From assembly GCF_021347895.1 (NCBI RefSeq), contig NC_067118.1, forward strand, positions 36,941,755 to 37,005,754: a stretch of DNA of 64,000 bases. The letters are read 5' to 3'. Origin of the DNA: Acanthochromis polyacanthus. Its lineage: Eukaryota; Chordata; Actinopteri; Pomacentridae. The translations under genes were made by a program, and so were the position numbers. The notes below the pieces were generated by a model. The model saw only the letters and a program-made list of their open reading frames with translations. It searched no databases and had not been told where the DNA came from. Within the stretch, counting starts at the first letter, position 1. Every line of letters begins with the position of its first letter. Positions 1 to 14,800 of this stretch are shown here, piece after piece.

Positions 1-1171
<1,171 letters not shown>

Positions 1172-1173
1172 TA

Positions 1174-1949
1174 ATTCTGACCTGTGGAGACACCATCAAA
1201 GCTAACTTTAGCCACGTTAGCAGTGCTACATGCATACTAAACTGAGGATTGTTCAATTGTTGTGGCTAATGTGCCTTCAAAAAATTAATTGAGAATTCAG
1301 TTCCTGAAATGCTGGGTGTGCATGAAGACTCTTGTGTTCACTACTGCAGCCAAATATTTTGTGTGTTTTGTTTGTGTGTGTGTGAAACATTTCAGAGTTA
1401 GCAGAAGCAGCTCCAGACAGTAAACTAACCAGGTGAACTGTGAGGAAGCTGCTCCATGTCTATTGCTTCTTGTGAACCAGTAGACATGGAGCACTACATT
1501 GTCCCAAATATATAAAAAATGTGTCCAAAAAATTACAAAAATCTTCCAGAGTGACTCCAAGTCATTAACAAATGTTCAAAAGGACCTGAAAGTTTGTCCA
1601 AAATGCCTCAAAAATTATCCAGAATTGGTCAAATCTGGATTCTCGTCAAACTGGGACACCTGGATGGATGTGAAACTGATCTGGTGTCATCAATAAAGTC
1701 ACTGGGGATGAAGAACCAGATGATTCTGAGGAGGTCAGGAAGGAGCTTTAGCCCTATTTGGTTGATTTTTTTTTTTGTGCTGAATTTGAATTTTTATTGC
1801 AATTTCACCTGTTTTGTGATGATTCTGGTACTTTTTGAGGTAGTTTTGGCTCTTTTTGGGTGATTTTCTGTCTTTTTGTGGTAATTTTGGCTATTTTTGT
1901 GGTGATTCAGAAACTGAATTAACTTTTGCCTGACCTCTAAAGCTGGGCT
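1174..1949. other. AT-rich non-coding stretch, no gene recognised
   Basis: I see no supported gene. The only structure is a short imperfect inverted repeat around 1450-1495 (GCTCCATGTCTA and TAGACATGGAGC, with 15-20 bases between), which could be a relic of a small non-autonomous element. The open frames here are short and have no recognisable motif. Confidence 0.5.
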
Positions 1950-2075
1950 CAAGTCTAGGCTCTATTTTATTTGTATTTTATTTATTTATTTTATTTTTTC
2001 AATGTGTGCAGCACTTTGGCCAACAGTGTTGTTTTTAAAGTGCTTTCGAAATAAAGTTGGATTGGATTGGATTAG
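1950..2075 (+). mobile_element. 3' tail of a non-LTR retrotransposon (LINE-like)
   Basis: The sequence ends with an AATAAAG-type signal (about 2050) followed by TTGGA tandem units (about 2054-2070). This is the typical 3' end of teleost L2/Rex-type LINEs, which terminate in a short tandem repeat instead of poly(A). Upstream is a (TTTA)n-rich segment. Only the tail is present, as expected for a 5'-truncated insertion. The family is inferred from the tail shape, not from reverse transcriptase sequence. Confidence 0.5.
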
Positions 2076-5000
2076 TTAAAGGGCGTAGAGAAATGGCAGT
2101 ACACACATTTTACACCGTCAAATTTTAAAGACATCAGAACACAATAAAAATAGACTTTTACCATATGGGAGCTTTATGTGAGAGCACTTTACAGTTGTGT
2201 AATGAATGTTCCCTTTTTGTCCAGCAGAGAGCAGGAGAGGGCTGCCGTCGGGGTCAGGCTGCTGATGCTGGGAGTCAAGCCCCGTTGTCTGGTCCCTCAG
2301 CTGGACGACGTCCCAGCAACCTCGCCCAGCTAGCTGAGGATGATCTCTGAACTCCGATACTATGTGTTTCCTGGGTCAGGAGGACTGCAGCTCATGCCAC
2401 AGCTGTGAAGACGAGACTGGTGGTTTGTTTATGACAGGCTGGACCTTTACGTGGTTCAGTCGTGAGTTTTGGAGGATAGTGAAGGAATATATGAAGGAAT
2501 AATGGGCTGTAAGGATAAAAATGACTTTGCTCCTTTTTAGAGAGCCGTTTAACGGGAGGTGACGTTGCCTTGATCACCTTCAGTGTACATGAACAGCATC
2601 CAGTGGGACGTTACTGGGCTCAGAGTTCTAAAACACTCCGTGGACACTCACTGTTATGACAATTTCTGCTTTTTACCTTTTTTTGAGAGGTAGTAGTCCT
2701 TACTATTCTCTCTTTCAAAGGGCGAGGGGAATTTATTTGATGATTCCATTCCTGATTGGGGCAGTCACTGGAGTTACATGTGTGCCTGAATGTGTGTTTA
2801 TGAGATGATGTGTGGATGTGTCTGTGTGCATGCGGGCGTGCAAGTAGTGGCAGTGGCTCTTCTTGTACCCTCTGGTAAAATTCCTTGATACATTTTTTTC
2901 CTGATGCCCCATTTTGAAGAGAAATAGAGCTACAATTATACTTTTTTTTCATTTCCCTGCTGACAACAGAGGTTGCCGTTTGTGTCGACAAGAACGGGAA
3001 AGGCAGAACACTTGATGTGGACATGCCACAAGAACTTTGCTCACTCAGATTTCACCTGAAAGTGAAGAACTTTCTTTCTTGCCACAGTGTCGAGAGCCCC
3101 TTGTGTGCTCTATTATTCTGTTTGACCGGCCCTCCTTTGATCTGGACAGGAAGGCGTGAGGGAGCCCCCTGGAGGTTCTCTGTGGATATGACGTCACTTC
3201 AGAATACTTTTCACTCTTTGGGCAACTCCAGAAGAGTTGCGAGGTAGATGCATTCAAAGGGCCTGCTGGGCTGACCCAAAGTGCTGCATGCAACATCTCC
3301 TTGGTGATTGACTAGCACATCGCTACTCTACATAGATCTTTCTTTACAAGCCGAAGTGGGTTGCTTGTGTCCTTAAAAATGCATTGGTTTCAGCTAATAT
3401 GAATTGTTTTATTAGTCCACTGTTGTCATGTCAAGGCTGTGCACCATTTCTATAATCTCTGTTAGCTTTCGCCCTCATGGACTAAATACTGTACGATGCA
3501 TACCATAAAGGCAACCGTACATTTTCTGCTTGTAGGATGAAAAGTGACCCAGGTATGCCAAGAAATGTTACGGTTCTGCCTGATTAAAATGAAAGTGTTG
3601 TTGCAGAAACAGAATGATGCTGACAAATCTGCATGCTCCCCCTTCCTCAACAGTGCCAAAAGCAACAGCAGTTCACCACTCGGATGTTCCATGCTCCTTC
3701 AGCTTGCCACCGCTCCGACAAAACAATCATAGATATGTGTTTCTATTTGGACTGTACAGCCTAAAAAGAGGAGAGGGGAGCACATAAAGGGGGCTAGCCT
3801 GTCAGGTTCTTCTTTTTGGCCGGTAGAGGGCCCCACAAGGCTTCCACTTCCAGTTTAGTTGGATCATACAGCTGCACCAAAGATCAATAGGCCTCATATT
3901 TCCGTGCTCACGTTGGAGCTGCTCAGTAATCGGTCCAACAAACAATAAATTACTCAAAGTAAACTGATAGGTGGGACATCAGACTAGCTGAACCATCTCA
4001 CTGAAGCCGTCTGTATTAATGTGAACTGACGAGTTTTCACGGGAATTACTGATCAAGGCAGTTTTGCATGTTAACACAAAGGAATACCACTACAGAGAAC
4101 CAAAAACAAGGACATGAAACCAAGAGAGGGTTGGTTATTGCCATGTTTGAGTAGAAACAGTTGTATCATATCAAATAAAAAGTGTCTTTATGAAGCTGAG
4201 TGGTTTATCTTTCTTTACAGTTCCCTTCTTTATTGGTTTGATCAGAACAGCACTATTGTTGCATTTTGTTCTGTAGATTTTTATTCTATTAAGCCTGTTT
4301 TATTGATAGTCAGATATTACAAATTTACCTCAAGTGGCTTTAATATCTGTACAGCACTTTTTAAGTTTAAGGTGCTAAATGTGATGAAGTATTAATTGAA
4401 ATAATATTGAATTCAGAATAGTGTTTTTGCTGTGGAGGCCCTCAGACTCCACTGTGGCATTTTTCTTACTTTTGCATCCCATTTGGAGAAAGTTCAAACA
4501 GGATTAAAAACAAAGAGAAGAAACCCCTGGATGAGCAGACATCTGGTTGGCTGGCCTCTGAATAAAGCCCCATTCTAGGCAGTAAAGCGAGGACCGTCGT
4601 AACACGGCTGTGATATATGGAGGCCTGGGACGGAGGGGGGTAGAGGGGTATTAACTTTCACAAGGGTGCAAAATCAAAGGGAGTTCCTGTCACCACCAAG
4701 GGGGTCTCGGCAACAGGGGTCCCATTCACAGGGAATTCCTCTCCGCTGCCCTCTGTTGCATCTGTTGACTCAATCTCCTCCATTGAGAGAAAGAAAACAC
4801 TCATTAAAAGCCACATGACTGTGAACTTGATTGCAGCAGGCGAGACAAACGGCCCCATCAATGGGATGAGTATTTACTTTGAGGTGTGAAAATCTTTGAA
4901 CAGCCCACAATGTTAGGTCTTCTTTAGGAGCTTCCTCCCTCACACCAGCAGCACAATGAGCAGCATTTGTATTCTGAAAGCAATCAAACTATCATTTAAA

Positions 5001-5150
5001 TGAAATGTTAGATCTTTGGGAGCTCTGAGGCATTCTCACAAATTCACGCATGCACTGGATGAGCCGGTAAGAAGGTTAAAACCTTTTTACGCTCGCTGTC
5101 TATTTACTTCACCAACAGCTGCCAAGATGTAGGAAAATAACATTATTAGA
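2076..5150. other. Intergenic, no confirmed gene
   Basis: About 3 kb without a gene I can support. A plausible acceptor-like stretch precedes 2223 and an open segment runs to 2350, but no family matches (see rejected list). The remainder has only short open frames without motifs. Confidence 0.4.
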
Positions 5151-6004
5151 AACAGAGAAATAGTTTCAAGGACAATGTTTATTCAAATTTACATGCTGCC
5201 ATAACCCCAATAAAATTGTTCAAGATATTTATAATTAATTTACACAGAAGTTACAAATTTAAAATGTTTGCTAATCTGAAGCAGCGGTGCGTCACATTGC
5301 TGCTTAAGAGTGGATAAATCTGTAGATCAAAGACTCTCATGTATACATTAAAAAAAAAAGATTCCTACCTTGAAGCAAATTAGGACATGTCCTGAAATCA
5401 AAATCTATTCATCAACAGCAACACAGGCATTTATCCACTCTGAAAATATCGTTGAAGAGAGCAGAAATGAGCGTCTCTCTACAGCAACCTTAAGCTGTAC
5501 TAAGGCATACATTTATTCTGAACAGGATGATATGAACAACATATTAGGGTAAACTTTTTGGGATTTTTCTCGTGTCTGGCACATCCTTCGCATGAATAAA
5601 ATATTTACATTGTGAGCTTAAAAAAATTAGACTTTCACATCAGTTGAAATTTAAATAAATCTTAAATTGTAGTAGGTGTAAAATCGGTTTTGTTCCAGGC
5701 GAAATTTGTCCGTGTTGTGTATTGAAAGGTGCAGTGAACACAGCAGAACTCTCACAATATCACTGAAAAAGGCTTCAAGTTTTCTTTAAAGGTGCTTTGC
5801 CTCAAACAGCACACATTTATTTTACTCAAAATGGTCAGTAAATATACTTTGATGGGACTACTTGAAGTCAAAAGTAGAGCTTTGACGAGAGAAAATACTC
5901 GGGGAGCTTGATGCTTACCCTCTAGTGCAAACCTATGGCAGTAAAATGAGTCACACAGTCTGTTCACTGCTGATTATCATCTCTGAATGAAGGGACCACA
6001 GAGA
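5151..6004 (-). other. sp5l: Probable 3' UTR of sp5l
   Basis: This AT-rich stretch follows the sp5l stop codon (6007-6005) on the minus strand. AATAAA signals in minus orientation are visible as TTTATT at about 5176-5182, 5511-5516 and 5815-5820, so the transcript could end at any of these. The extent is inferred from the signals only. Confidence 0.4.
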
Positions 6005-7473
6005 TTACTCTCTCTTGATGTTGGTGAGCAGAGGGTCCGTGCTCTGTGAAGGCTGCCCTGACCGGCTCTTCCTGGTCTGGTGGGTCTTGACGTGTTTGGA
6101 GAGGTGGTCACTCCTCATGAACCTCTTGCCACACTGCTGGCACCCAAACCGCTTCTCCCCAGTGTGCGTGCGGAGGTGCCGCTGTAGCTCGTCTGAACGG
6201 GTGAAGCTTTTGCCACAGAAGAGCCAGTTACAGATGAAGGGCCTCTCCCCGGCGTGCCAGCGTAGATGTGCCTTCAGGTGAGAGGTCTTCTTGTACACTT
6301 TGCCACACTCGGGGATGTGGCAGATGTGCAGTCTCTTCTTCCCGAACTCCAACCCACCGCCGTTGGCCTGGCAGTTGGGGCATTTGCAGCGTCGGCAGCG
6401 GCGCGTGGAGCTCAGCAGACCCTTGGAGGTTCCTTGGAGAAGGGCAGCTATCTGCGGCTGGTGACCCAAGACCAGCTGTCTGCCCAGGGAGAAGGGATGG
6501 TTGGAAGGGGCGGCGTTGGTTTGGGGTAGGCTCCACCACTGCTGCCCTTCCTCCACATGGCCTCCAGATAGGTGATGCCTGGCTGAGGAATTCTGGAGAA
6601 AGGTGGGGAAGTTTTGCCCCACGCTGTTGTGCTGCGGATAGTACGGGCCGCTGGCCTGTGGCTGTGAGGACAGCACTTTAACAGGGGAGAGTTCAAACGA
6701 GTACGATGACGGCGGTTCGGCTGGAGGGGTGAGAGGCAGCTCATGGTGGTGGTGATGAGGGTGATGATGGTGATGGCCCAGGCCAGACTGCATGTGTCCA
6801 GGGAACTGCACCTTGGGCACCGTGAAGGTCATCTGGTGGGTGCTAAGGGCCGTGCTGGGCGTCATATCGTTGCTCCAGAGCTGAAACATTCCAGATGTGG
6901 AGCTGACGGTGCCCTCGTAGGGGAACTGGGAACCTTCTGAACCCATAGCGCCTCCCACCTGCCAGGCCTGGCTACAGGTGGTGGCCAGGAAGGACAGGGC
7001 GTTTGGGGCTCCTTCTGGAGAGGAGCTGGGCGTCCGGTCCTGTGCGGTGACACAAACATACGACAGGTTACATGTGGCACCTTTATAACAAGTAAAAGTT
7101 CAAAAGCTTCCTAAATAGAAATAAACACAAATATTTTATATCATGAATATCCAGAAATTGGTCCTAAATGTTATCCAGACTTTAAATACATTCTTAATTT
7201 GAAACAATAAATTCCACTCACCATAATATTCTCAGTCATGTTTGTTACTGTAATTTCTGTAACTAACTGCAAATGTTTCAAAAATGATTTTACCACTAAA
7301 GCATCATCTGCACACAGATTCGACGCGTAAAACGCACATGCACAAGTTGTGTGGACGCGCCACGAAAACAGGAAATAAACCCTCCCGCTTTGAATCTAAA
7401 GGCGGATTAGAGGACAAACCTGTAAAAAGGTGTGCAAAAAGTTGTCAGTCCTTTGTATCGTCAGCGCAGCCAT
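6005..7473 (-). CDS. sp5l: Sp5-like zinc-finger transcription factor (sp5l)
   Basis: Two coding exons: 7473-7420 (18 codons, ending in a CAG|GT donor) and 7039-6005 (starting after an intron ending GCACAG), giving 362 aa in phase 0. Exon 1 encodes [18 protein letters not shown] and exon 2 opens with DRTPSSSP, the conserved N-terminal box of Sp5-type proteins. Further landmarks are a His-rich run (about residues 107-117), ELPLTPP (about 118-124), the WWSLPQ segment (about 186-191), the buttonhead box with CRRCKCPNC (233-241), and three C2H2 fingers (about 258-280, 288-310, 318-338) carrying the GC/GT-box contact pattern. The protein ends NIKRE. Sp5 proteins are nuclear Wnt/beta-catenin targets that bind GC-rich promoters. 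The N-terminus resembles what I remember of zebrafish sp5l rather than sp5a, so the family is secure and the exact paralogue slightly less so. Confidence 0.93.
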
Positions 7474-7806
7474 CTGTCCTCCGCTCCTTCTCCACGCACC
7501 TGCAAGGCAAACTGCGCCAAGAGGCGACGACGCACAAAGTCTCAACTACAGCTGGAGGCGCAGGAGGGGGGGGAAATATGCTCACATTCGGCTCTTGGAG
7601 ACTCCGACACCTCGGCAGTGTAGCCTGGGAAATCCCGCGTCATTCAAATGTCCCTCAGTTCGCTTGGTAAAATGTTTTTCAATGCGCTCGCCAGTCCAGA
7701 AGATTTGGCGCTGAAGCAGCCGCAGGCAGCCGTCTGAAGTTGGTGGCTGAGAGGCGCGCAGTAAATCCTCGCGATCATCTCAAAGGCGCCTGAGCTGCAT
7801 CTTCTC

Positions 7807-7812
7807 TTTATA
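7807..7812 (-). promoter_or_regulatory. sp5l: TATA box of sp5l
   Basis: Reading the minus strand, CTCTATAAAGAG lies about 335 bases upstream of the sp5l start codon. It would place transcription start near 7780 and give a 5' UTR of about 300 bases rich in GC. No other core promoter candidate is as clear. Confidence 0.5.
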
Positions 7813-7989
7813 GAGAGAAAAGATCCTCTCAACGGGGTCTCCAGCATGATGCAGGCGAGCCAGTCAATAGAGAGGAGAGGCGAAGGAGGGGGGCTTGTTA
7901 GGTGAAGGGGTGGGCTGCTCATAATTTCACTCAATTTCAACCAAATGCTGACCCCAAGAACTGACTCCTCCCCCGGATTGTTCTGGAAA

Positions 7990-10900
7990 AAAGAGACTTA
8001 AGACATCACATTAAAAAAAAACTCCTATAAAATCCACTTTTCCGAATATCATACAGCATTTATTTGGACTTCCCTGGATATATTGTGTTATTCCCTACTT
8101 CTTTACTTAAAAATAAACTGTTTTTCCTAAAAAAAATAAAAAAATAAAAAAATAAAATAAAACATTCAAAGAGCTCATACTATTATGTGTTTCAGCAACT
8201 TTCAATATCTGCATTTAGGGCCAGAGTTTGCACAAGAACAAAATGCTTAGTCTGTTAAAAGATCTAAGATTACTAGAGCCAGCTAAGTCAAAAATATGTT
8301 TCACTCTGGGAGTATTTGCATAATGTTTCAACTCCATTGTGGGAATTCAAGTAAAGATAGAATATAAATGGATTTTTTTTGTATTTCTGGCAACAATCAG
8401 TGATACAATTGTGATTTACAGACAACGGATAGATAAATAACAAATTAAAAGCTGCATAAAATAATCTTAAACTCTAATGGATTCATACAGGACAGCATAA
8501 AAGTATAATCAGTTAATAAAACAAGAGATTTTGGACATTAAAGCTTTAACAGAAAATGAATGAATTAATAAATGAACAGAGAGATTTGGAAACAGCTTCA
8601 TTAGTTTTCTCCACAAACTTTATTTCAGGCTTACAGCATCCAGCAGCTCCGTCTTTCCATCCGAGAGCCTCACACATCCTGAAGAAAGTCCCGGTATTTT
8701 CCCTCACAAAGCTAATTGATAAAACTCAATCAAAGACTCTGAGTTCTCCCCAGTAGGTGACATGTCAAATAGGCCGCCCTGTGTGACATTCTCACATTTC
8801 AGGGTTCAAGTAGAGGCCGCTTCAGATCTGCTCCATTAAATGCAGATTGAGGCTTAATCTCATTCTGTAAGTCTGTTCACCATTACAATGTTAAGAGTTT
8901 AAATCCAGGCTGGGAACCCGTTTCTCATGTAAATGCCTAGTTCCTCACTTATCTGCTCCTCACTGTTTCACAGACTGTGATCCTTAAATAAACACACTGC
9001 GAGGAGAATCCAGTTAAATTAGAAATAGCTTAAGAAAAGACAGAGTTACAGTTTGGAGAGGAATGTGAACAGAAATGTGAAGGTTATTGTATTCCACTTG
9101 GCCTGCAATTACACAGATTTTTAAAAGCAAATGAAAGCCACTGATGATATTCCCTTAACTTTACCATTTGGTTAAGGCCTTTTTTAAAGCTTTTGGTGTA
9201 AAAGCTGAAAAGACACAATGCAGTTTGTGTCCTTCTGGAAACACAAGATGTCTTCAGACTCACAACATTGTGCAGACTTCAGCATATTGTGCATATTTTA
9301 GGCTTTTGCAAAATCTGTGTTTCTATGTTTATTTTTTTTCTCAGAAAAATACGACCGAATATGATGTTCTGACTGAAATATTCACCGAAAGCTAAACCAG
9401 ATTTAGGAAACACAACAAGGAAAGATGCACTTAATGAATTCTAATTGCCAAAATGTTTCCTAATGCCTCTGACTTGAAACACAAAGTCGACAAAGCCATT
9501 ACAGTATTTCTGCAAGCAGACTAACATCTGCAGATCGATACTGCCGGCAGATAAAAACTACACCGATTTTCTATGATGCAAATTCCCAGCGCAGGTAATA
9601 AATATGTGTGTGTAATCATACAAAAAAAAACAGTAATTCCAAATTAAAGTGAACATTTAAGATGAAAGAAGGCAGTAGTAAAGGAAAAGAGTGAGGAGGA
9701 CATGAAAACAGGAGTGTATCTTGGAGGCAGAGGTATGCTGTGTCTCTGGTTTATTACAGAGCAGAAGTTGTTAATTACCCTGATTCTTATTTCCTGTCCC
9801 CTCTCCCCCACGCCACCCCACCCCCACTGTACTGCCTCCCAGATGAGTGTCTTTGAAGTGCAAAGTACTCTCTCCTCACTTTGAACTGTGAAAACAATGC
9901 TCATGTGGTGGTGCTTACCTTCCCCATGTTACCTCATTTAAATAGACCTGGATACGGCTTCCACAGTATTCAAGGGAAAACTAATTTCCAGAGAAAGAGG
10001 TCCCTGCGTTCATTAAACAGCTGGTGAGATTGCTGGTAATCAGGCCCTCTCCGTCATTGGACCGCTCTGACTGGGTGGCTACCAGCAACTTCAAAACTGA
10101 CACGGACTGAAATCCCAACAAGATGATGCAGACGTTCTCATGCACAAAGCCGAAAACAACAAGATGAAGTAAAACTCTGCAGGCCTTCGTGTGATCTGTG
10201 AGAAGTTCTCCCACCTACTGTAGAACACAAATGGTGTTGTTTTCGCTGCAGACATAATCTTACTCTTAAACTCAGAGCGTAGAATATGCAAGAGGGCACT
10301 CAAGCTGTTTTTTTTTTTTTTATCATGCCTGGGGGGCAGTTTAAAAGCCTCAGATCACTAAATTGTCCCAGCTGTCTTGACCATCTGCACTCGAAAAGGG
10401 CAGCCACAAGAGGAGAGCAGCCTTTGTGCTGGTGGCCATGTCAAAAAGCCAATTTTACAGCACTGTGCTGACTCAATGGCCCTCATGTGATAAATGTGGT
10501 CTAATGGATGAGACAGACAGCATGTAAAAGCCTGCTGCTAACTGTAGTGCTCCACTCTTTAACCATTCAGCACGCCGAGGCTCCACAAGATGGGCCATAA
10601 TTACCATGACAGCCAGTTTCTTTGGGGTGAGGAGCAACGGCAGCAGCTGGACTTTACAGTGCAACAATTTGATACTTCATTCAGGAGTCTGTATTTCCCA
10701 CTGAGTTAGAAATGTGCGACTGTTTGAGCTTGTGCGGGAGGCGCAGAGGGAGATATTAAATCAAGATTGATGTTTATACTCAGAGGCGTGTTTTTAAGGT
10801 TCACCTCTGCAGATAAAGAGACATACTTTCCTCTGAGAAACTGCAAATTTAATTTCATCATGATATCATGTTTCAGTTCTCGACTTCAGTGACGGCGCAG

Positions 10901-11790
10901 ATACATGCACCGCTTCATCTGCAAATGCTGCGTTGCCTGAAACCTTAAAAGCCCACTTAGAATATTTGAGTTCTTTCCCTCTTACCCAGTCAAGAGTTGG
11001 AACTGGTGTTCTTCTCTTATCCAACTTCAAAGTTATTTCTGCTCTTAATATCTTTCTGCACATCAAAATGGCTTTTTGTAGTCAGTAAAACTGATTTTCA
11101 TCTGTTTCTAATCACAGTTCTAGAGGATTACCTCCGCTCATTAAACTATTTAGTCATTTAATACATATGTTTAGGTGTGGAAGAGTACTTATATCCTGCC
11201 AAAACTAATGCAAATGAATCTTTTACTTTCATCTGTAAGCACAGTAACTTGCATTGTACAAAGGAGTGTTGTCTTTCACACTTGTTTCAGTTTAGCTTTT
11301 TAGTTTTCCTGATTAAATAAAGTTCTAAATCCTTACAAATTCAAATGAAAACATAAATCAGAGAATTACAGTGTTTGAGTACCTCGATATCACAGCATGA
11401 TTCTGTAGTGATTCCCTCCCCGTAGCACAGTTTACATTGCGAGGTGTGGGAGAAGCAGAAAACTATAATAATTCCCTCATCTCATGTCCATTAGCATGTA
11501 CGGAAACCCCAAAATCTCCAGTCTTGGGCAGACACAGGCAGACAGCACGCATCTCCACTTGTCAAAGAAAACTTTTATCAATACCAAGAGCACTTGAAGT
11601 TTGTTTGCATTTTGTTTTCCAGCACTCTTAACAACTTCAGAAGTCAGATCACAGGAGTATCTGATCAAAGCGCTTCGTGGTTAGTTCTGGAAACACAGGA
11701 GTGCTACGCCACGCTTTGATACTCCACATCAATATTTCAATTCAACAATCACTTGACATGCACCCATACTCCCAGAGACGAAAGACGAAA
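7990..11790. other. Intergenic upstream region of sp5l, no gene seen
   Basis: Contains an A-rich simple stretch at about 8125-8162 (AAAATAAAA units). Otherwise the DNA looks unique and AT-rich with only short unconvincing open frames. Developmental regulators such as Sp5 genes usually have distal enhancers, so regulatory elements may lie here, but none can be identified from one sequence. Confidence 0.4.
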
Positions 11791-11791
11791 G

Positions 11792-11793
<2 letters not shown>

Positions 11794-11852
<59 letters not shown>
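11794..11852. repeat. (AG)n microsatellite
   Basis: About 29 uninterrupted AG units. The open frames crossing it on both strands (Glu-Arg or Ser-Leu runs) are artefacts of the repeat. Confidence 0.97.
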
Positions 11853-11856
<4 letters not shown>

Positions 11857-14800
11857 AGGGAAGATGGAGGGGGTTTGTGAAGTACATATACAGTAAAAGA
11901 AATGGATTGAAGAAATCACTACCTTGTTCACCGTTGCAGCGATGTTGTATAAATTGAACCGAGATGCCCTTTGCATTACTAATGAGCAAAAATCTTGAAG
12001 TCAGGAAGTTTAATCATTCTATAGTTTGACTAAACAATCATATTTTGTTTTTCTGGAAGCTTTCTGTCGCAAACTTTAACATAGAATCAACAACCAGCAC
12101 ATTTTCTGCTTCACAGATTCTCAGGATTCACCACTTACAGGTATCTGTAGAGAAACTAAAACACTTGTCACAGACTGAAAATCTGAGCAGAGGAGGTGTT
12201 TCATGTTTTATCAAAGGAAAGTAGTACAGGAACTCTGCAGTAATAAAGATGAATGCGGTCCATCTGCCAAATGTCACTTTCATGGTGCTTCGTGATCATT
12301 TCATCATCTCGACAGGATATGACACGCTTTGAAGGTTTTGGGCCCATAAAATATGACGTTTGATCTGGAAAAGAGACTTGTGGCAAAGTTGCATGACAAG
12401 ACATGTAGTCAATCAAGAGGTAACAAGTGACACTAAGGGTGGAAATCAGCTCTTTTACAGTAGGGAAATAAATCGAGTCATTTACATAGCTTGTTTTCTT
12501 TTTTCGCTGAGAGTGAAGTGGGAAGGTCAATACTACTCTGAAATATCTGTGGTAGATTTGGAGCTACAGGCTGCAGCTGGTTCGCTTAGCTTTGCACAAC
12601 GACTGGAAATAGAAAAACAGCAAATCCTGGCCAAAAATCCACCAACAAGCAGCTCTAAAGCTCAATAATAAACATATCTCATTGTGTCATCTGTATAAAA
12701 CCAAAACAATAGGTTACATTTTTGTGGTTTTATAAGGTGTGTGGACATGTTTGGGTAGAACCGATGTAGTTGTTTCCACTTTTATACAAAAATAGACTTC
12801 CAAGTATTTGCAGCTACTCCTTTGACCCTAAAACAAACTTTTTGAATTGTTACTTTAATGTAGTTTCTGCATCTCTCAATCACAACCCATATTAACGCAA
12901 TTTTTAATATTTAATACAATTTTCAACAACATTTCTGTCTTCATTTGGCCGCCATGCTTTTGAAGGTATTATTTTTGATATCATAGCTTCCACTTATAGC
13001 ATAAAATGTATGTTTTATTCACTCGTACGTCTGCATTTATAACTTGTAACAGACAGCCTGAATCCAACTCCGCATATTTCTCTATATACATCACTACTTA
13101 AATAGATTCTAGTCAACGTAAAGGGGCTGTTTGAAAAAGGAAAAAGATGTCATCTGTACGTGTATTATTCGTCTGACATCCTCTGCGAATTTCCTGTTGG
13201 TTTTTAAGCTATCCACTGTTGTACCCTTTTTGAGCGCGATAACTTTATGTTAATTCATTTCCCCAACACAGCATTTAAAATTAATGATAACTAATTTACC
13301 AGGAAAAAAAATGAATTGTTTATTCATAGGGTTTGCTGTGTAAATTCCCTAAAACGAGGAATTCCCTACTATTGCCTGTCTGTGCAATGCCACATAAAAT
13401 GAATAATCAAAAAGCAAACACAGAGACAAAAGAGGGGAAAAAAAACAGAAGAAACAATGGGATTATCAATCACAAAGGGCATACAAACGCATTTCGACAA
13501 AGACGAACGCAGGTAAATAATTAGCTGGAACACTTGACAATATCATTTACAGCCATCAAGTTAACGTGGGTATTGGAGCATGCAGGGACCTCTGCCAGTT
13601 GATCTTATAGCTTTGTTCAGTAGCTGTGGGAGATGAGAGCACCTGTCACGGTGATATTGGCCTCTGATCTAAACTACTGTACTCAGACGGGACTGAATCC
13701 AGGAGGAAAAATGAACAAAAGCAGAAAAGAGTCATCAAAAGTCCCTTTAATTTTATGTAATATTTAAGAGAAGAAGAAAAAGAAGCTGCGCAGAATTACA
13801 TTGTTGTTTTAGCAGAAGGCCTACATTCGCATTAAGAAACCAAACCTAAAATGTCATGAATCCCGTTTCATAAATATTATCCAAGAAGCCCCAACCTGCC
13901 ATCTGGGAAGAGGGACTCACGTCGGTATGGTAACCAGATCTTATGGCAAGGCTCCAGCTGAAATCAGAAATGCAAAGCAGGAGCAGAGATACAAGGGCTA
14001 CATGTGCGAAGGAGTGCCGCACAGCCAGAGCAGTAGATTTATTTGTAAACGTACGCCTGTGATGCCACTATCTGTTAAGCCCCTCAGTCAGCTCAGCCGG
14101 CGTAATGTGAGGGGAAGTGTCACCCTGTCACCGCCATGCCAGGGATCAGCCTGCTGCTGTTTGTGTGTACTCTGAATCAAGCCAAGCTTTGAGGAGGAGG
14201 GGAGAAAATGACACGGAGGCTCTTTCATCTAATCCTTGTGGTGTAATTTGCACCTCAGTAAGTTTAATTGATGACTACTGATCAAATGCTTGCCTTTGAA
14301 AATAAAATCTTTGGGATTGTTATTTTCCCCTTCAACCTGCAAAAAGAATTCTTAATGCACCTGATGAGAGTTTTTTTTTTCAAACTGATGGATCAGTTTT
14401 TGAGAGTTTGAACTTTGGTGCAGTATACCGAACAGCTGCATCCTCTGCCAATAATCCCTGAATTCTCCTTTATTTGCTGTATTAACTTTAGGGTTGAACT
14501 ATGCAAACTTCATTGAGCGAACTTGAAGGGAGTTGACTGCAGCAGCATGTGCACCTTGGTTCTGTGTATGCACTGCTTCCTCCAGAGATCCAACCTGAGT
14601 ATCAGTGTCATTCAGACAAACGGATAGTGACAGGCCGAGCTTATCAATGTCAACGTCAGGCTGCTCTCCGGGACTTTGATTCCGCACTTTTCCCACAGCT
14701 GAACAGAAGGCTGTGCTTTGCAAAACAAACCAACAAACAGGGAACCTGAAGAGTGTGATGAAAGAGTAAACAACACGGCCCGCTAACATGCCCCACAACC

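Noticed and set aside
2223..2350. Possible terminal coding exon after an acceptor-like CCCTTTTTGTCCAG
   Set aside because: Two frames stay open for about 40 codons, but neither matches a protein I know, and no upstream exon or poly(A) context supports it.
4658..4861. 67-codon minus-strand frame with a hydrophobic stretch
   Set aside because: No start context, splice partner or family similarity; length is within chance.
7388..7394. CTTTGAA as a TCF/LEF site in sp5l intron 1
   Set aside because: Sp5 genes are Wnt targets, but a single 7-base match in AT-rich DNA is expected by chance.
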